Shown here: positions 45,642 through 54,964 of the stretch, piece after piece
Position numbering within the stretch: the first letter of the stretch is position 1
How the letters are laid out: each line of letters opens with the position of its first letter
DNA from: Paraglaciecola mesophila KMM 241
GTDB taxonomy: Bacteria > Pseudomonadota > Gammaproteobacteria > Enterobacterales > Alteromonadaceae
Length of the DNA: 64,000 bases
Direction: 5' to 3'
NCBI RefSeq assembly: GCF_000315015.1
Contig: NZ_BAEP01000007.1
Span: forward strand, 91,184 to 155,183
The notes under the pieces: generated by a model
What the model saw: only the letters and a program-made list of their open reading frames with translations
What the model was told of the DNA's origin: nothing
The model's database searches: none
Position numbers and translations under genes: made by a program

Positions 45642-46769
45642 TCACTTATGTGCCCCGGTAGTGCCTCGAACAGGCGTTGCAGGGCTAACCACTAATGAGG
45701 AAAATGTGACTTGGGTATAGTCACCATTGGCTAAGTCTGTTTTCCAATCGCCAGTACCGGAACAACCTGGGTAGCGAAAGCTAGGGTCGTTTTTCTTGGT
45801 GCTACATTGGTTATACGCCCCCGCTTTGAAATACAGCGTTTCGTCTTGGTAAGCCAAAGGATAATCCGCTTCGTCGATATTGCCATTTGCGTCGATGTTA
45901 TCCGCTAAGTTAATGTGTTGATGAACCGTGCCGTGTTCGATACTGGTGAACACCAGGTGCATGGTATTTTCAACGATGTTTACTTCGTAGCTGAACTCCT
46001 CACCTAATGCGATGCCCTTGTCACCCGGGTCGCTAGGGTCATCCCAATTACTGCCCCAAACAGGGTAAGCAATATCAATACGGTCGGGATCGTTTGTGGC
46101 TAAGTTTCTCTCGTATGTCCAAAATACCGACCCTGTTGAGTGGTTTGGCCATTTTTTGTAAGAAATTTTTAGAGGTTCATTACCCCAACCATATCCCGCT
46201 TTTTGCTGCTCATCGTCCAATTGGAAGGCATGAACTTGCCCGATGACAACAGAATAAGCGGGAGGCTTATTTGGGTATTGCGCATTTGTTGCTACGTGGT
46301 CAACGTGTAAGGTGGCCTCTAATTTCCCGCCAATAGCGGCAAACTGCTGAGCATTTTTATGTGCCGCTAAAGCGAAGTTATTCCCCGATGCGCCCTCAGG
46401 AATAGACGTGTCTTCACCCCGAAGCATGTAGCGTAATTCGCTGCGCGTATTGGTTGAGGTGCGCTCTGTGGCCGCTCGATTCGGTGTAGCGAACACCATA
46501 TTATTTTGCCTATCAAGGTAGAAAAAGTCTGGATGGGAGAATGCCTGTAAATCCGCCACATCATAAATGTCAGACACTTGGTCGCCGTCTTCATCAAGCG
46601 GAACGGTGAGATACCAATGGCTTAAATCAAACGAACTCCCAGGGGCTTTTTGCGATTCTATCGAACTTGTTTGATGCGGTTCAGTGGGTGAGGTTGACTG
46701 CGTACCACCACAACTAGCTAATAACACACATGTAAGAGATGTAGCTAGCACAACGCTTTTATTGGTCAT
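45642..46769 (-). CDS. PL7 alginate lyase, lipoprotein, second copy (QVH type)
   Basis: 375-residue PL7 lyase with lipobox LASC (C20). Family motifs: RSELRYML, VVIGQVHAF and YFKAGAYNQCS. The middle motif is QVH, linked in the literature to mannuronate preference, while the other PL7 in the window has QIH. The two lyases may thus divide the alginate block types. A spacer rich in Ser, Thr and Pro follows the lipid anchor (about 21-45). First of a PL7-PL6 pair downstream of a TonB receptor. Confidence 0.9.
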   Translation of the reverse strand: MTNKSVVLATSLTCVLLASCGGTQSTSPTEPHQTSSIESQKAPGSSFDLSHWYLTVPLDEDGDQVSDIYDVADLQAFSHPDFFYLDRQNNMVFATPNRAATERTSTNTRSELRYMLRGEDTSIPEGASGNNFALAAHKNAQQFAAIGGKLEATLHVDHVATNAQYPNKPPAYSVVIGQVHAFQLDDEQQKAGYGWGNEPLKISYKKWPNHSTGSVFWTYERNLATNDPDRIDIAYPVWGSNWDDPSDPGDKGIALGEEFSYEVNIVENTMHLVFTSIEHGTVHQHINLADNIDANGNIDEADYPLAYQDETLYFKAGAYNQCSTKKNDPSFRYPGCSGTGDWKTDLANGDYTQVTFSSLVVSPATPVRGTTGAHK

Positions 46770-46868
46770 ATATTATCCCGCATTTATCGACTCGTTTAAG
46801 AATGGCCTTCGGATAAAGCCGCGCTTGTATAAGGCTGCATTTGAATCGACTGTATTTGAATAAAAAGA

Positions 46869-46893
46869 AGAGCCTATTGTATGAATAGGCTCT
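46869..46893 (-). terminator. Terminator of the TonB receptor gene
   Basis: AGAGCCTATT / AATAGGCTCT with a 5-base loop; on the minus strand it is followed by a T-rich tract (TTCTTTTTATT). It separates the receptor from the PL7-PL6 genes. Confidence 0.85.
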
Positions 46894-46953
46894 ATGGTCT
46901 TCATGAGTAATGGGTACTCATTCAAGCGCGATTAACTAACGCGTTGAACCTAA

Positions 46954-49935
46954 TTAGAACTTAGCTCTTACACCCACAGTCATTCGACGGTCTGCTTCGC
47001 TGTATTGCCAAATGCTACCCAGCTCAGTGACTTGACGAATAGGCTCGCCTGTCAGGTTCACTGCGTTTGCTACTAGCGTTATGTTTTCGTTAACATCGTA
47101 ACTAGCAGAAAAGTCGAATTGGCCACGCGCATCCCGGTAGTTATTGCCTAACGTTGGGTCGTAGAATTCAGCACTAGGGTCCGTTCGGTTGTATATACCC
47201 GTTGCAAGAGCACCTACTGGGCGAACACGTTTCTCATCTTGGGTATCAAGGTACTCGTCACGCCAGTTGTATGCTAAGCGCACCTGCCATCCTTCGTACT
47301 CCCAATACACTTGAGCATTGACCGTGTTGTTAGAAATATCTAATAGTGGGTTACCATCTGGCTGCTCACTGTCCGCGTAGGTGTAGTTGGTGCTAATGCC
47401 TAGGCCAGACCATGCACCTGGTAATGAGCTAAATTGTTGTTGGTAGGCTAATTCAATACCAACGATTTTACCGCTACCGCCATTCACGTCAGTGTTAATA
47501 ACAATACCGGTTAGGCCTGCATCGCGTTGGCCTTCAACATAGGCAAGGTCTTGATCACTTGAAGCGTAATTAACATTGGCTTGGCTAACACCAGCAGTAT
47601 CGAGAAGACATACGTTAACGTATTCAGTTACGTTTTGTCCTTCAATAGTGTTTGCGCTTGCTTGACACGAACTGCTGCTAACAGTGAAGGATTCTACGTC
47701 TTTGTAGAAAATAGCCGCCGACATTAAGCCGCCTTGACCAAAGTAATGCTCAGCAGATAAATCGTATTGCGTTACGCGGTAAGGGTCTAATTTATAGGAG
47801 CCTTGTGTGCCCGTTACAATCGAGTTATCGACGTTTAATGCAGGACTCAGCTCACCAAATTCTGCTCGGCGCATCACTTTAGCTGCAGCAAAGCGTAGAA
47901 TAGTTTCTTCAGTAAGATTGTACGTCGCATTAATGCTGGGCAAGAAGTCTGAATAGTCGTGTTCAGCTACGTCATTGAAAGTGCTCGAGGTTAAGTCTGT
48001 TGTCACATAACGGGCACCAATGATTGCGGTTAAACGATCAAAGTCCAAATTGAATTGGGTATATATGGCTTGAGTTTCTTCTTCAATTTTCGCGTAAGAA
48101 CCTGTGTTGCGAGCCATGTTCTCGTCTAATGTGCCAGTCAACTCTAGATTGCTGCCAGCGAGCATTTGTTTTACTCGGTCGTAGGTACCATTGATGTCAT
48201 ACGCTAATGCTGCACCGTCATACACAAAGTAATTGGTTAAGGCGTTATTACCTGAAATACCAGCTTGATCGAATGAGTTTGAGTGATTAATGGCCTTGAA
48301 CCCACCGAAGGCGTCATTGAAATCACCTATCCAAGTTGGTGTAACAACACCGTCATACGATACGCTCGTTTGCAAGTTTTTAAGCTCATCGCCGTTGTTT
48401 CTAAGATCGAATCTGTCTAGTTCATACTCGCTATCTGTGGTGCGCACACCGGCTTTAATCGAGCGAAGGAAGTCCAAACCGGCAAACGGTTCAATGTATT
48501 CCACGTCGAAACGAATAGCGGTTTCTTCGTTGTCTTCTGAGTAGCGTTGATGCGTGAATTGACGAATAGCCAAGTTATCTGGGTCAAGAAGGGCATCCTG
48601 GTCTGAAAATGCAAGCCCCGGTACTTGATCACCGTCTTGGGTCATGGTGATGGTGAATAAATGCTCAGTGATGGTGCCGTCGGCATCATATTGTTCGCGA
48701 GAAATAGGACGCAAGTTAAATTCAGAGTTTCTACGTTTTGCCTCAGACTTAGCGTATGAAATTTCGCCAGATACTTTTATCTGATCTGTTAGCTGAAATT
48801 CACCGCCCAATGCATTAGAGAACGATTCATTAGTGGTAAAGTCAGACCAGGTTTTAGGCTGCACAAATACACTGCCTGAACCGAAATTATGCAGTTGCCC
48901 TTGACCGTCGCCGTAGGCGTTATCAAGCACCAAATCACTGTAGTCTTTACTGTCATTCAGCACTGAGTAAGCTTCTTGGCCGCCGTCGAGTTCTGTGGTG
49001 TTAATGTCTAAATAAATAAAACCATCAGTGTCTTTAGGTGCCCATTGTAAGGACAATCCTAATGCCGTACGTTCACGCTTCTCGGTTTTCTGTTCAACCG
49101 TGTTTTGGCTTCTGACGAGGTAATTGCCGCTTGCTGTGTTGGCTTGGTCGCTCGTGCCGTCACCATCTAAATCTAGTTCGGTAGGCGTCACCAGGTTGAT
49201 GAATTCGTCGCGGCGTAACTCGCGATCCTGATATGCCACCACAAACGAGGCACCAAACGTACCTGCATCACCTAAATCCCAGTTCATGCCTGCTGCGGCA
49301 TTGACCATAGGAGCCCAATTCTCAGTTTTGTCAGCGTACTCGCCATCTAAAGTGAGTGCGATAAGTGGCTCTTCTAGTTCAAGAGGTCGCACTGTGGTCA
49401 TATTGATCGTGCCACCTAGCGCGCCTTCAATCATTTCAGGGGTAGGCGATTTAATCACTTCGACGGTTTTTAAGAAGCTAGAAGGGAAGTCGTCTAAGCT
49501 AATGCCGCCACGCCCACTACCAGAAGTTGAACGGCCATTTAATTCAACGCGGTTTTGAGAAATACCACGAATAGTGACAGATTCACCCACACCGAAATCA
49601 GTACTTATCGACACACCAGTGATTCTTTGTAGTGCTTCTGCAATGTTGTTGTCAGGCAATTTACCAATATCTTCAGCAACGATGGCGTCGACGATGCGCG
49701 AGTCAAAGCGCTTCTGACGTGCAGATTCGGCTAAACTGCCGGCGATACCTTTTACTTGAATCACTTCTAAATCTTCATTGGCTGAGGCATCTTCGCCTTG
49801 CGTTTGCGCGGCTAAAGAAGGCGCGATAAGCATAGCCGTTAATGCGGTGCCGAAAATCGCAATATTGCTGGCGGTTATTCTGGCTTTGTTAAATATGGCA
49901 CTGACTTGATTGAGTTTCATGGTTGAGCGTTGCAT
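46954..49935 (-). CDS. TonB-dependent receptor, second alginate-region copy
   Basis: 993-residue receptor of the same group as that at 29823-32861. Signal peptide about 1-43 (PSLAA-QTQ), TonB-box-like EVIQVKGIAGS near 57-67, plug domain about 70-205 with IAEALQRITGVSIS and RGISQNRVELNGRS, and a beta barrel ending in VGVRAKF. Its upstream region carries the best candidate operator of the window. The product imports an oligosaccharide for the adjacent PL7/PL6 lyases. AAGGA precedes the ATG. Confidence 0.9.
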   Translation of the reverse strand: MQRSTMKLNQVSAIFNKARITASNIAIFGTALTAMLIAPSLAAQTQGEDASANEDLEVIQVKGIAGSLAESARQKRFDSRIVDAIVAEDIGKLPDNNIAEALQRITGVSISTDFGVGESVTIRGISQNRVELNGRSTSGSGRGGISLDDFPSSFLKTVEVIKSPTPEMIEGALGGTINMTTVRPLELEEPLIALTLDGEYADKTENWAPMVNAAAGMNWDLGDAGTFGASFVVAYQDRELRRDEFINLVTPTELDLDGDGTSDQANTASGNYLVRSQNTVEQKTEKRERTALGLSLQWAPKDTDGFIYLDINTTELDGGQEAYSVLNDSKDYSDLVLDNAYGDGQGQLHNFGSGSVFVQPKTWSDFTTNESFSNALGGEFQLTDQIKVSGEISYAKSEAKRRNSEFNLRPISREQYDADGTITEHLFTITMTQDGDQVPGLAFSDQDALLDPDNLAIRQFTHQRYSEDNEETAIRFDVEYIEPFAGLDFLRSIKAGVRTTDSEYELDRFDLRNNGDELKNLQTSVSYDGVVTPTWIGDFNDAFGGFKAINHSNSFDQAGISGNNALTNYFVYDGAALAYDINGTYDRVKQMLAGSNLELTGTLDENMARNTGSYAKIEEETQAIYTQFNLDFDRLTAIIGARYVTTDLTSSTFNDVAEHDYSDFLPSINATYNLTEETILRFAAAKVMRRAEFGELSPALNVDNSIVTGTQGSYKLDPYRVTQYDLSAEHYFGQGGLMSAAIFYKDVESFTVSSSSCQASANTIEGQNVTEYVNVCLLDTAGVSQANVNYASSDQDLAYVEGQRDAGLTGIVINTDVNGGSGKIVGIELAYQQQFSSLPGAWSGLGISTNYTYADSEQPDGNPLLDISNNTVNAQVYWEYEGWQVRLAYNWRDEYLDTQDEKRVRPVGALATGIYNRTDPSAEFYDPTLGNNYRDARGQFDFSASYDVNENITLVANAVNLTGEPIRQVTELGSIWQYSEADRRMTVGVRAKF

Positions 49936-50604
49936 AAAGTGTCCTTGTCCTGATTGGTATGACCAATATTGTATGTATCGAGTATCTTGGTTGAATTATT
50001 GGTATTCAAAACGGTGAGCGCATTTATATCTCATTAACCCTAAGTTTACAATTGTGTATTACCAATTAGTCTAAAATTTGTAATATATGTAGCTAAGTTG
50101 TTAGTTATATTGAATATTTATTTTTTGCAGAGAGTGGTGGAGGAGAATCGGAGTGTTATTTGGCTGGAACGTTATTTTACCCTGCAGCCGATCTTTAATC
50201 CTAATGAGTGTAATTAAGTGTATGAATTTAGTGGGTTATATTTTATTCGATGTTTGATGAGCTTTACTGAAAAGGATTACTATTTCCTTATTCGGTTAAG
50301 CGCTTAGAGGGGATTAAGTAAATATCAGATGCGTTAACTATTTACATTTATAGACGGTACGAAGGATTGCACAATTAACGAAAATAAGATGCTGCTAACA
50401 CTTTTATTTATGTTATTGGTAATACAATTGTGTTTATTTGGTTAATAGCTGCTCAGTATATATCTTTTCGTTTTAGATAAATTGTATTTAAAAACGTTCG
50501 GCGCAGGTGGAAAGTATAAGGAAATTGATGTAGATGAGATAAGCGCCCAGTAGCTCGGGCATAAGAAGCGAGCTGCTGGGTTGCTTATACATTGCTGGCA
50601 AAGG
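49936..50604. promoter_or_regulatory. Large regulatory region with an array of FCD-type boxes
   Basis: 669 bases without a gene, upstream of the receptor. The perfect dyad ATTGGT-ATG-ACCAAT lies at 49953-49967, just 18 bases before the start codon. Further half sites: ATTGGTATT (49998), ATTACCAAT (50058-50066) and ATTGGTAAT (50415-50423, within ATTGGTAATACAAT). The farther part is AT-rich and otherwise featureless to the end of the outer-membrane gene at 50605. Confidence 0.65.
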
Positions 50605-51663
50605 TTAAAATGCTAACTGATAACCGAGTGTTAGCATGTTATCCATGTCCATTTGTATACCATTGGCGTGATAATTAATGGGTACCTGATATTCCAAACC
50701 AATTCTATGCTTGTTCATCAATACGGTATTCACCCCCATGGCGGCTTGTAAATTGTGACCGCCGTAATTTGCTGGATTTGCTGTCGTGACCGGGGCCATT
50801 ATTTGGTTGTCTTGGCCCTTGATGTCCTCGCTGTGATTGTAAATCAGGCGTAGTGACAGACTCGTCGATTGGGGCAGTTGATATGCTAGCCAGCTGGACA
50901 TTTGGTATTTGTCACCCACTGTGTAACCTTCATCATTACGCTCAAGGGGCGTGGTTGTGAGTGCTTGAGCCCCCCAGCTTAATTGCTCGTTTTTACCAGT
51001 GTAAGTTAAGCCAAACTCGGCTTGATCGCTGCCTGAACCCAGTTGCATAGAATAGGGTAAGCGCATGGTCATTCGCATGTTCATAGGGGTGAGAACATCA
51101 TCGGTTTCATCCGTCGAGCCGTTTGCAATAACCCAAGCTAAGTTAAAATGCAGGTGATGACCTCCTTCGTCATATAAACGGTAAAGCAAGCCTAGTTTGC
51201 TGTCAGCCAAACCGGACACTTCAGTCGAAAACTGCCCTAGTGCTGTGCCACCCATCATGCCCTGAAACGTGGTTAAATCCATGTCGCGTTCTATGTAATT
51301 GAGCATGGCCATTAGTGTAATGTCATCGTTGGGCGCATACATAAAGCCCAACATATGCATATTGGACGTCATGTCTTTTGGCACTACGCGCACCGTGGCT
51401 GGTGGGGCAAAAGGATTAGCCACGCTGGTGGCAATATCACTGGCTGAAATACTTTTTTTGCCTTGTACCATGCCCGACATATTCATGTGCATAAACCGAT
51501 AGGAAAACATGAATTCACCTGCAGCATGCATGTGATCCCCCATGACGCCGATGGGCGCATGATCATCTGGGTACAATGGGTTATGGTCGTTGTCTGAGTC
51601 GGCGAAAGCGACGGGGCAAGAAAGTGCTGCAAAACATGCACTTAGAATAGTTTTTTTGTTCAT
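50605..51663 (-). CDS. Met/His-rich outer-membrane transporter-like protein
   Basis: 352 residues with a signal peptide (about 1-21, VAFA-DSD) and a beta-barrel-like pattern ending in YQLAF. The first 60 mature residues carry many Met and His (HAPIGVMGDHMHAAGEFMFSY in the opening stretch), and clusters of Met recur near MNMSGM, MNMRMTMRL and QMDMDNML. Such proteins occur beside copper- or metal-related genes in related bacteria, so metal handling is suspected. It follows the DUF2946-like gene by 89 bases on the same strand. The ATG at 51663 is preferred to the upstream GTG-type start because it begins a normal signal peptide. Confidence 0.7.
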   Translation of the reverse strand: MNKKTILSACFAALSCPVAFADSDNDHNPLYPDDHAPIGVMGDHMHAAGEFMFSYRFMHMNMSGMVQGKKSISASDIATSVANPFAPPATVRVVPKDMTSNMHMLGFMYAPNDDITLMAMLNYIERDMDLTTFQGMMGGTALGQFSTEVSGLADSKLGLLYRLYDEGGHHLHFNLAWVIANGSTDETDDVLTPMNMRMTMRLPYSMQLGSGSDQAEFGLTYTGKNEQLSWGAQALTTTPLERNDEGYTVGDKYQMSSWLAYQLPQSTSLSLRLIYNHSEDIKGQDNQIMAPVTTANPANYGGHNLQAAMGVNTVLMNKHRIGLEYQVPINYHANGIQMDMDNMLTLGYQLAF

Positions 51664-51752
51664 GTGTTTACTCTTATTCGCAATAGTTAACGTATGCCAT
51701 TCGGCCACATTTTATTTTTTTGGTATCTTATTTTTAGTATCGATCGTTGCGT

Positions 51753-52172
51753 TTAAGAAAAAATGGGGGGAGCGCGGGTACTGGCTAAAATATATGGATG
51801 GGTTTTTACAAAAGAAAGATTAGGTAAAAAAAGACTATTTTGAGTGAGTGGGGCAACGCTAACAACGTTTGTTGCGACTAGCGCTTTATCATTGTGGCAA
51901 TCGGCCAAATAGGCAAACGTACACTTAATACCATGGGCATTGGTGGGGGCGTCTTCTGGAGGCTGAATAAATTCTAATGTGCCCGTTTGCTCAAACGTGC
52001 TGAGTGAAATCCATTTAAATTCATGACCAGTACAAATCAGCACTGCATCGTCGTTGGCGAACGTTTGGGCTTGATTAATGATGCTATTAGACGCAAATAA
52101 AGCGCCTGTGGCATTGAACAACAAAGCGCACAACAGGAACATCTGCGCGAAATGCGTCAGCCAACCCACCAT
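51753..52172 (-). CDS. DUF2946-like small secreted protein
   Basis: 139 residues with an N-terminal hydrophobic segment (about 8-27), two cysteine-containing stretches (VLICTGHEFKW near 45-55 and GIKCTFAYLADCHND near 82-96) and a C-terminal RAPP. This arrangement fits the DUF2946 group of small proteins that neighbour metal-related outer-membrane proteins. The function is unknown; the assignment rests on pattern only. Confidence 0.6.
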   Translation of the reverse strand: MVGWLTHFAQMFLLCALLFNATGALFASNSIINQAQTFANDDAVLICTGHEFKWISLSTFEQTGTLEFIQPPEDAPTNAHGIKCTFAYLADCHNDKALVATNVVSVAPLTQNSLFLPNLSFVKTHPYILASTRAPPIFS

Positions 52173-52284
52173 ATTGCTGTGCTTTATTATGTGAATAAAA
52201 TTGCCACGTTATGTCCGTTAACTTAGCGCTAGTCTACTGTTTCAAAAAAAGAAATTCTAGGGTTAATGGACGAAATTCAGGCAA

Positions 52285-52310
52285 TAAAAAGGGACCTTTC
52301 GGCCCCTAAA
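52285..52310 (-). terminator. Terminator of the third TonB receptor gene
   Basis: On the minus strand AGGGGCC-GAAA-GGTCCCT, a stem closed by a tetraloop with one G-T pair, followed by TTTTATT. Confidence 0.85.
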
Positions 52311-52350
52311 ATTTATTATCTGTGTGATTATTTACACACCGAGTAGCTGA

Positions 52351-54606
52351 TTACATTTCAAATTCTTTCTTGAAACGTAAACCAAACTCACGTCTGTCAT
52401 TACTTCTTACGATCCCTACAAAACCATTTTGTTGTAAGCGGCCTTGGTCGTAAATTTCATCTGTTACGTTTTCGCCGTAAAGGCTCAACGACCAGTCCCC
52501 ATTTACAGAGGTGTAGTTGATATCAAAACCGAGAATACTGCGAGAATAAATCGTTTCGTTCGGGTTAAATACTGACTGGCCTTGCATCTCATCACGGAAG
52601 GAGTAATCCGCCTTAAATGCTAGCGTCGCGCCGCTGTCTAAATCCATGTAATAAGAAGGCGCTATCATCAGCGTCCACTCTGGTGTAAGGGCGGGTGAGT
52701 CACCAACGCCAACGCCGTTTACATTTTCGTCTACTTGAGTAATTTCAGCATCTAAGAAACCAACTGCAGCGCGAAGCGAGAAATTATCGGTTACGTCAAC
52801 CGTGGCTTCAAGCTCGATACCTTTGGCTTCAGATTTACCCGCATTTTCTGTGATAGTTACAAAACCACCACCCGCTGTAGGGTCCGAGAAAGGCAATGCT
52901 AAGTCGTCGTATTTAGTGATGAATACTGCGGCAAGTAAAGAGACATTTTCAGCAAACTTACCTTTTAAACCGGTTTCGTAGTTGACGGATGTGGTTTCAT
53001 CAAACTGTACGAACTGGTCAGAACCACCAAATGGACGCGGTGGGAAACCACCTGTTTGATAGCCTTTTTGTACTTGGGCGTATACGTTCAGGCCATTATC
53101 AAGTTGATAAGCGGCGTTGACATCCCAAGTGACTTCGCTGAATTCAGCACTTCGGTAGGCACGCTCGGCAAAGGACGGGAACACGGCATCCGCGTCTTTT
53201 TTATCTTTCGAATAACGCAAACCACCGCCCACGGTCAGTTTTTCTGACACGTCGTAAGACGCATTAGCGTAAATTGCGAATGCATCTGTTTCTTGATGTA
53301 AATCGAAGAAACCATAATCGCCACCGAACCCAGTTGGCGTGCCGTCATTATTCAATGCGCCTGGTGTATTGAACGGGCTAAATACCCAAGGCCCAGACTC
53401 TGTTGAGCCTTCTTCGTTGAAGAAATACACACCTGACACAAAGTCATAGTTGTCAAAGGTACCATTCACTTGCAGTTCTACTGAATATTGGTCAGCTTCA
53501 CCTGTTTCAGGGAATTCAGATAAATTAAGGGGGGATGCATCATCATCAAGGCCGCCTTCATAATCAGAACTACGGAAGCTCGTAATCAACTTAGTGGCGT
53601 AGTTCTCATTAATATCCCAATTGGCGGTGATTGATGCGCCCCACCCAGCAGAAGCGGTAGACTCAAGGCCTGGTACTGTGGTGCCTAAGTCATCAGGATC
53701 TGAAGGAATTAAATCGGGCGTCAATAGTGCAAAGTCACCGTTGAAAATATCAGTTGGATCTGGGCTTGGGTCAGTAAATTCTATGGTATAAGGCGATTGA
53801 CCACTTTCGTTGTCATAGCCATCTACTGCGAACAATAGTGAGAAGTTATTGCTGACGTTCCAGTTGGCAGATAAGCGACCACTGAATTCCTGCTCTTCAC
53901 CAATTTCTTTTTCAGGGTTGGCCAGATTGACAGCCTTGCCGACACCATCGCGTTTTTTGAATGAACCGCTTGCCGCAATGCTCACGTCATCGTTAATGTC
54001 GCCATTAATATATAAATCAGCGGCTACACGACCAAGGGTGCCGACTTTTGCGGCCACACTGGCCATGGACTCATCACCCGGCTTTTTAGTAATGATATTA
54101 ACCGCGCCACCTAGGGTGTTTCGACCATATAATGTGCCTTGTGGGCCACGTAATACTTCAACGCTTGCGATGTTAGGCAGGCTTAGGTTAGCGCCCATTT
54201 GGCGACCTAAATATACGCCATCAACGTACACGCCCACGCCGGGGTCGGTGGTGATGATGTGATCTTGCAAACCAATACCGCGAATAAAAATAGAAGCGTG
54301 GGCAGAGTTACCGCCACCGTAACGGCTGACGTTCAAGTTGGGCACGTATTTGCCCACATCATCTAAATTACTGATGTTGGCATCTTCCATGAAGCTATCG
54401 CTTAAAGACGTGATCGCAGTCGGCGATTCAAACAAGCTTTCTGTACGTTTACGAGCGGTAACTGTGATGTTTTCAAAGTCGTCGCTCGATGCTTGTTCGG
54501 TTTCTGTGGTTTGCGCGCCAACATGCCCTGCTAATGCTAAAGAAATAGCAGCGCCAAGTAAGCTAATGTTGCGTGAACGTGTGTGTGTGTTCTGTTGTGG
54601 GCCCAA
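52351..54606 (-). CDS. TonB-dependent receptor (siderophore/nutrient type)
   Basis: 751-residue outer-membrane receptor with a signal peptide (about 1-31; HVGAQ), TonB box ENITVTARKR (about 46-55), plug domain about 60-170 (FIRGIGLQDHI, GVYVDGVYLGRQ, VEVLRGPQGTLYGRNTLGG) and a 22-strand barrel ending in LRFKKEFEM. The GPQGTLYGRNTLGG motif and length are those of the FecA/FyuA-like and sphingomonad receptors, smaller than the two alginate receptors. Its final residue is Met rather than Phe. Cargo unknown; next to the Met/His-rich protein a metal complex is possible. Confidence 0.87.
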   Translation of the reverse strand: MGPQQNTHTRSRNISLLGAAISLALAGHVGAQTTETEQASSDDFENITVTARKRTESLFESPTAITSLSDSFMEDANISNLDDVGKYVPNLNVSRYGGGNSAHASIFIRGIGLQDHIITTDPGVGVYVDGVYLGRQMGANLSLPNIASVEVLRGPQGTLYGRNTLGGAVNIITKKPGDESMASVAAKVGTLGRVAADLYINGDINDDVSIAASGSFKKRDGVGKAVNLANPEKEIGEEQEFSGRLSANWNVSNNFSLLFAVDGYDNESGQSPYTIEFTDPSPDPTDIFNGDFALLTPDLIPSDPDDLGTTVPGLESTASAGWGASITANWDINENYATKLITSFRSSDYEGGLDDDASPLNLSEFPETGEADQYSVELQVNGTFDNYDFVSGVYFFNEEGSTESGPWVFSPFNTPGALNNDGTPTGFGGDYGFFDLHQETDAFAIYANASYDVSEKLTVGGGLRYSKDKKDADAVFPSFAERAYRSAEFSEVTWDVNAAYQLDNGLNVYAQVQKGYQTGGFPPRPFGGSDQFVQFDETTSVNYETGLKGKFAENVSLLAAVFITKYDDLALPFSDPTAGGGFVTITENAGKSEAKGIELEATVDVTDNFSLRAAVGFLDAEITQVDENVNGVGVGDSPALTPEWTLMIAPSYYMDLDSGATLAFKADYSFRDEMQGQSVFNPNETIYSRSILGFDINYTSVNGDWSLSLYGENVTDEIYDQGRLQQNGFVGIVRSNDRREFGLRFKKEFEM

Positions 54607-54964
54607 GGGTGCTCTCCAAGTTGTTTGACGCGCAGCAGTATAAGAAGCTAAAAAGGTTTAACTGCTTGTTATAATCGCGTCATTATAATTATGGTTCTTT
54701 TTTACTCAGCATTGTGGCTATCATTACCAACAAAACACATGAGTAAAAAAAGGATATCGAGAGGGGTCTCTTAGGCGCGTAGTATAAACTAATGCGCTAA
54801 TTATGTTTACGTATTATTACACTTTTTAAAGGCAACAATTTAGTGATATATCCTTCTGCGGGCTGGCGTAAAGGTTTATTTTTTAACACGGGCGCTACTG
54901 CATACCTTTGCTGCCTCGGTTAACGTACAATGCATTCTTTGAACACGCGAGAGAGCAGGGTTAT
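54607..54964. promoter_or_regulatory. Divergent promoter region, receptor and GTPase genes
   Basis: No gene. A perfect inverted repeat TTATAAT-CGCGTC-ATTATAA lies at 54669-54688, about 65 bases upstream of the receptor start, so it may be a repressor site. It does not match a Fur box. Confidence 0.4.

Noticed and set aside
45559..45645. N-terminal extension of the second PL6 lyase
   Set aside because: It overlaps the end of the PL7 gene, lacks a ribosome site and would spoil the signal peptide; AGGAG precedes the ATG at 45558.
15750..50604. Alginate region as a recent mobile island
   Set aside because: No integrase, transposase, tRNA or attachment repeats are seen, and base composition is like the flanks; two paralogous sets suggest old duplication rather than recent transfer.
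51590..51823. Open frame of 77 codons on the + strand with hydrophobic sequence
   Set aside because: It lies opposite the start of the Met/His-rich protein gene and its signal peptide; no ribosome site and codon pattern of a shadow.
54669..54688. Fur box in front of the TonB receptor
   Set aside because: The dyad TTATAAT/ATTATAA does not match the GATAATGATAATCATTATC-like pattern and has a GC-rich centre.
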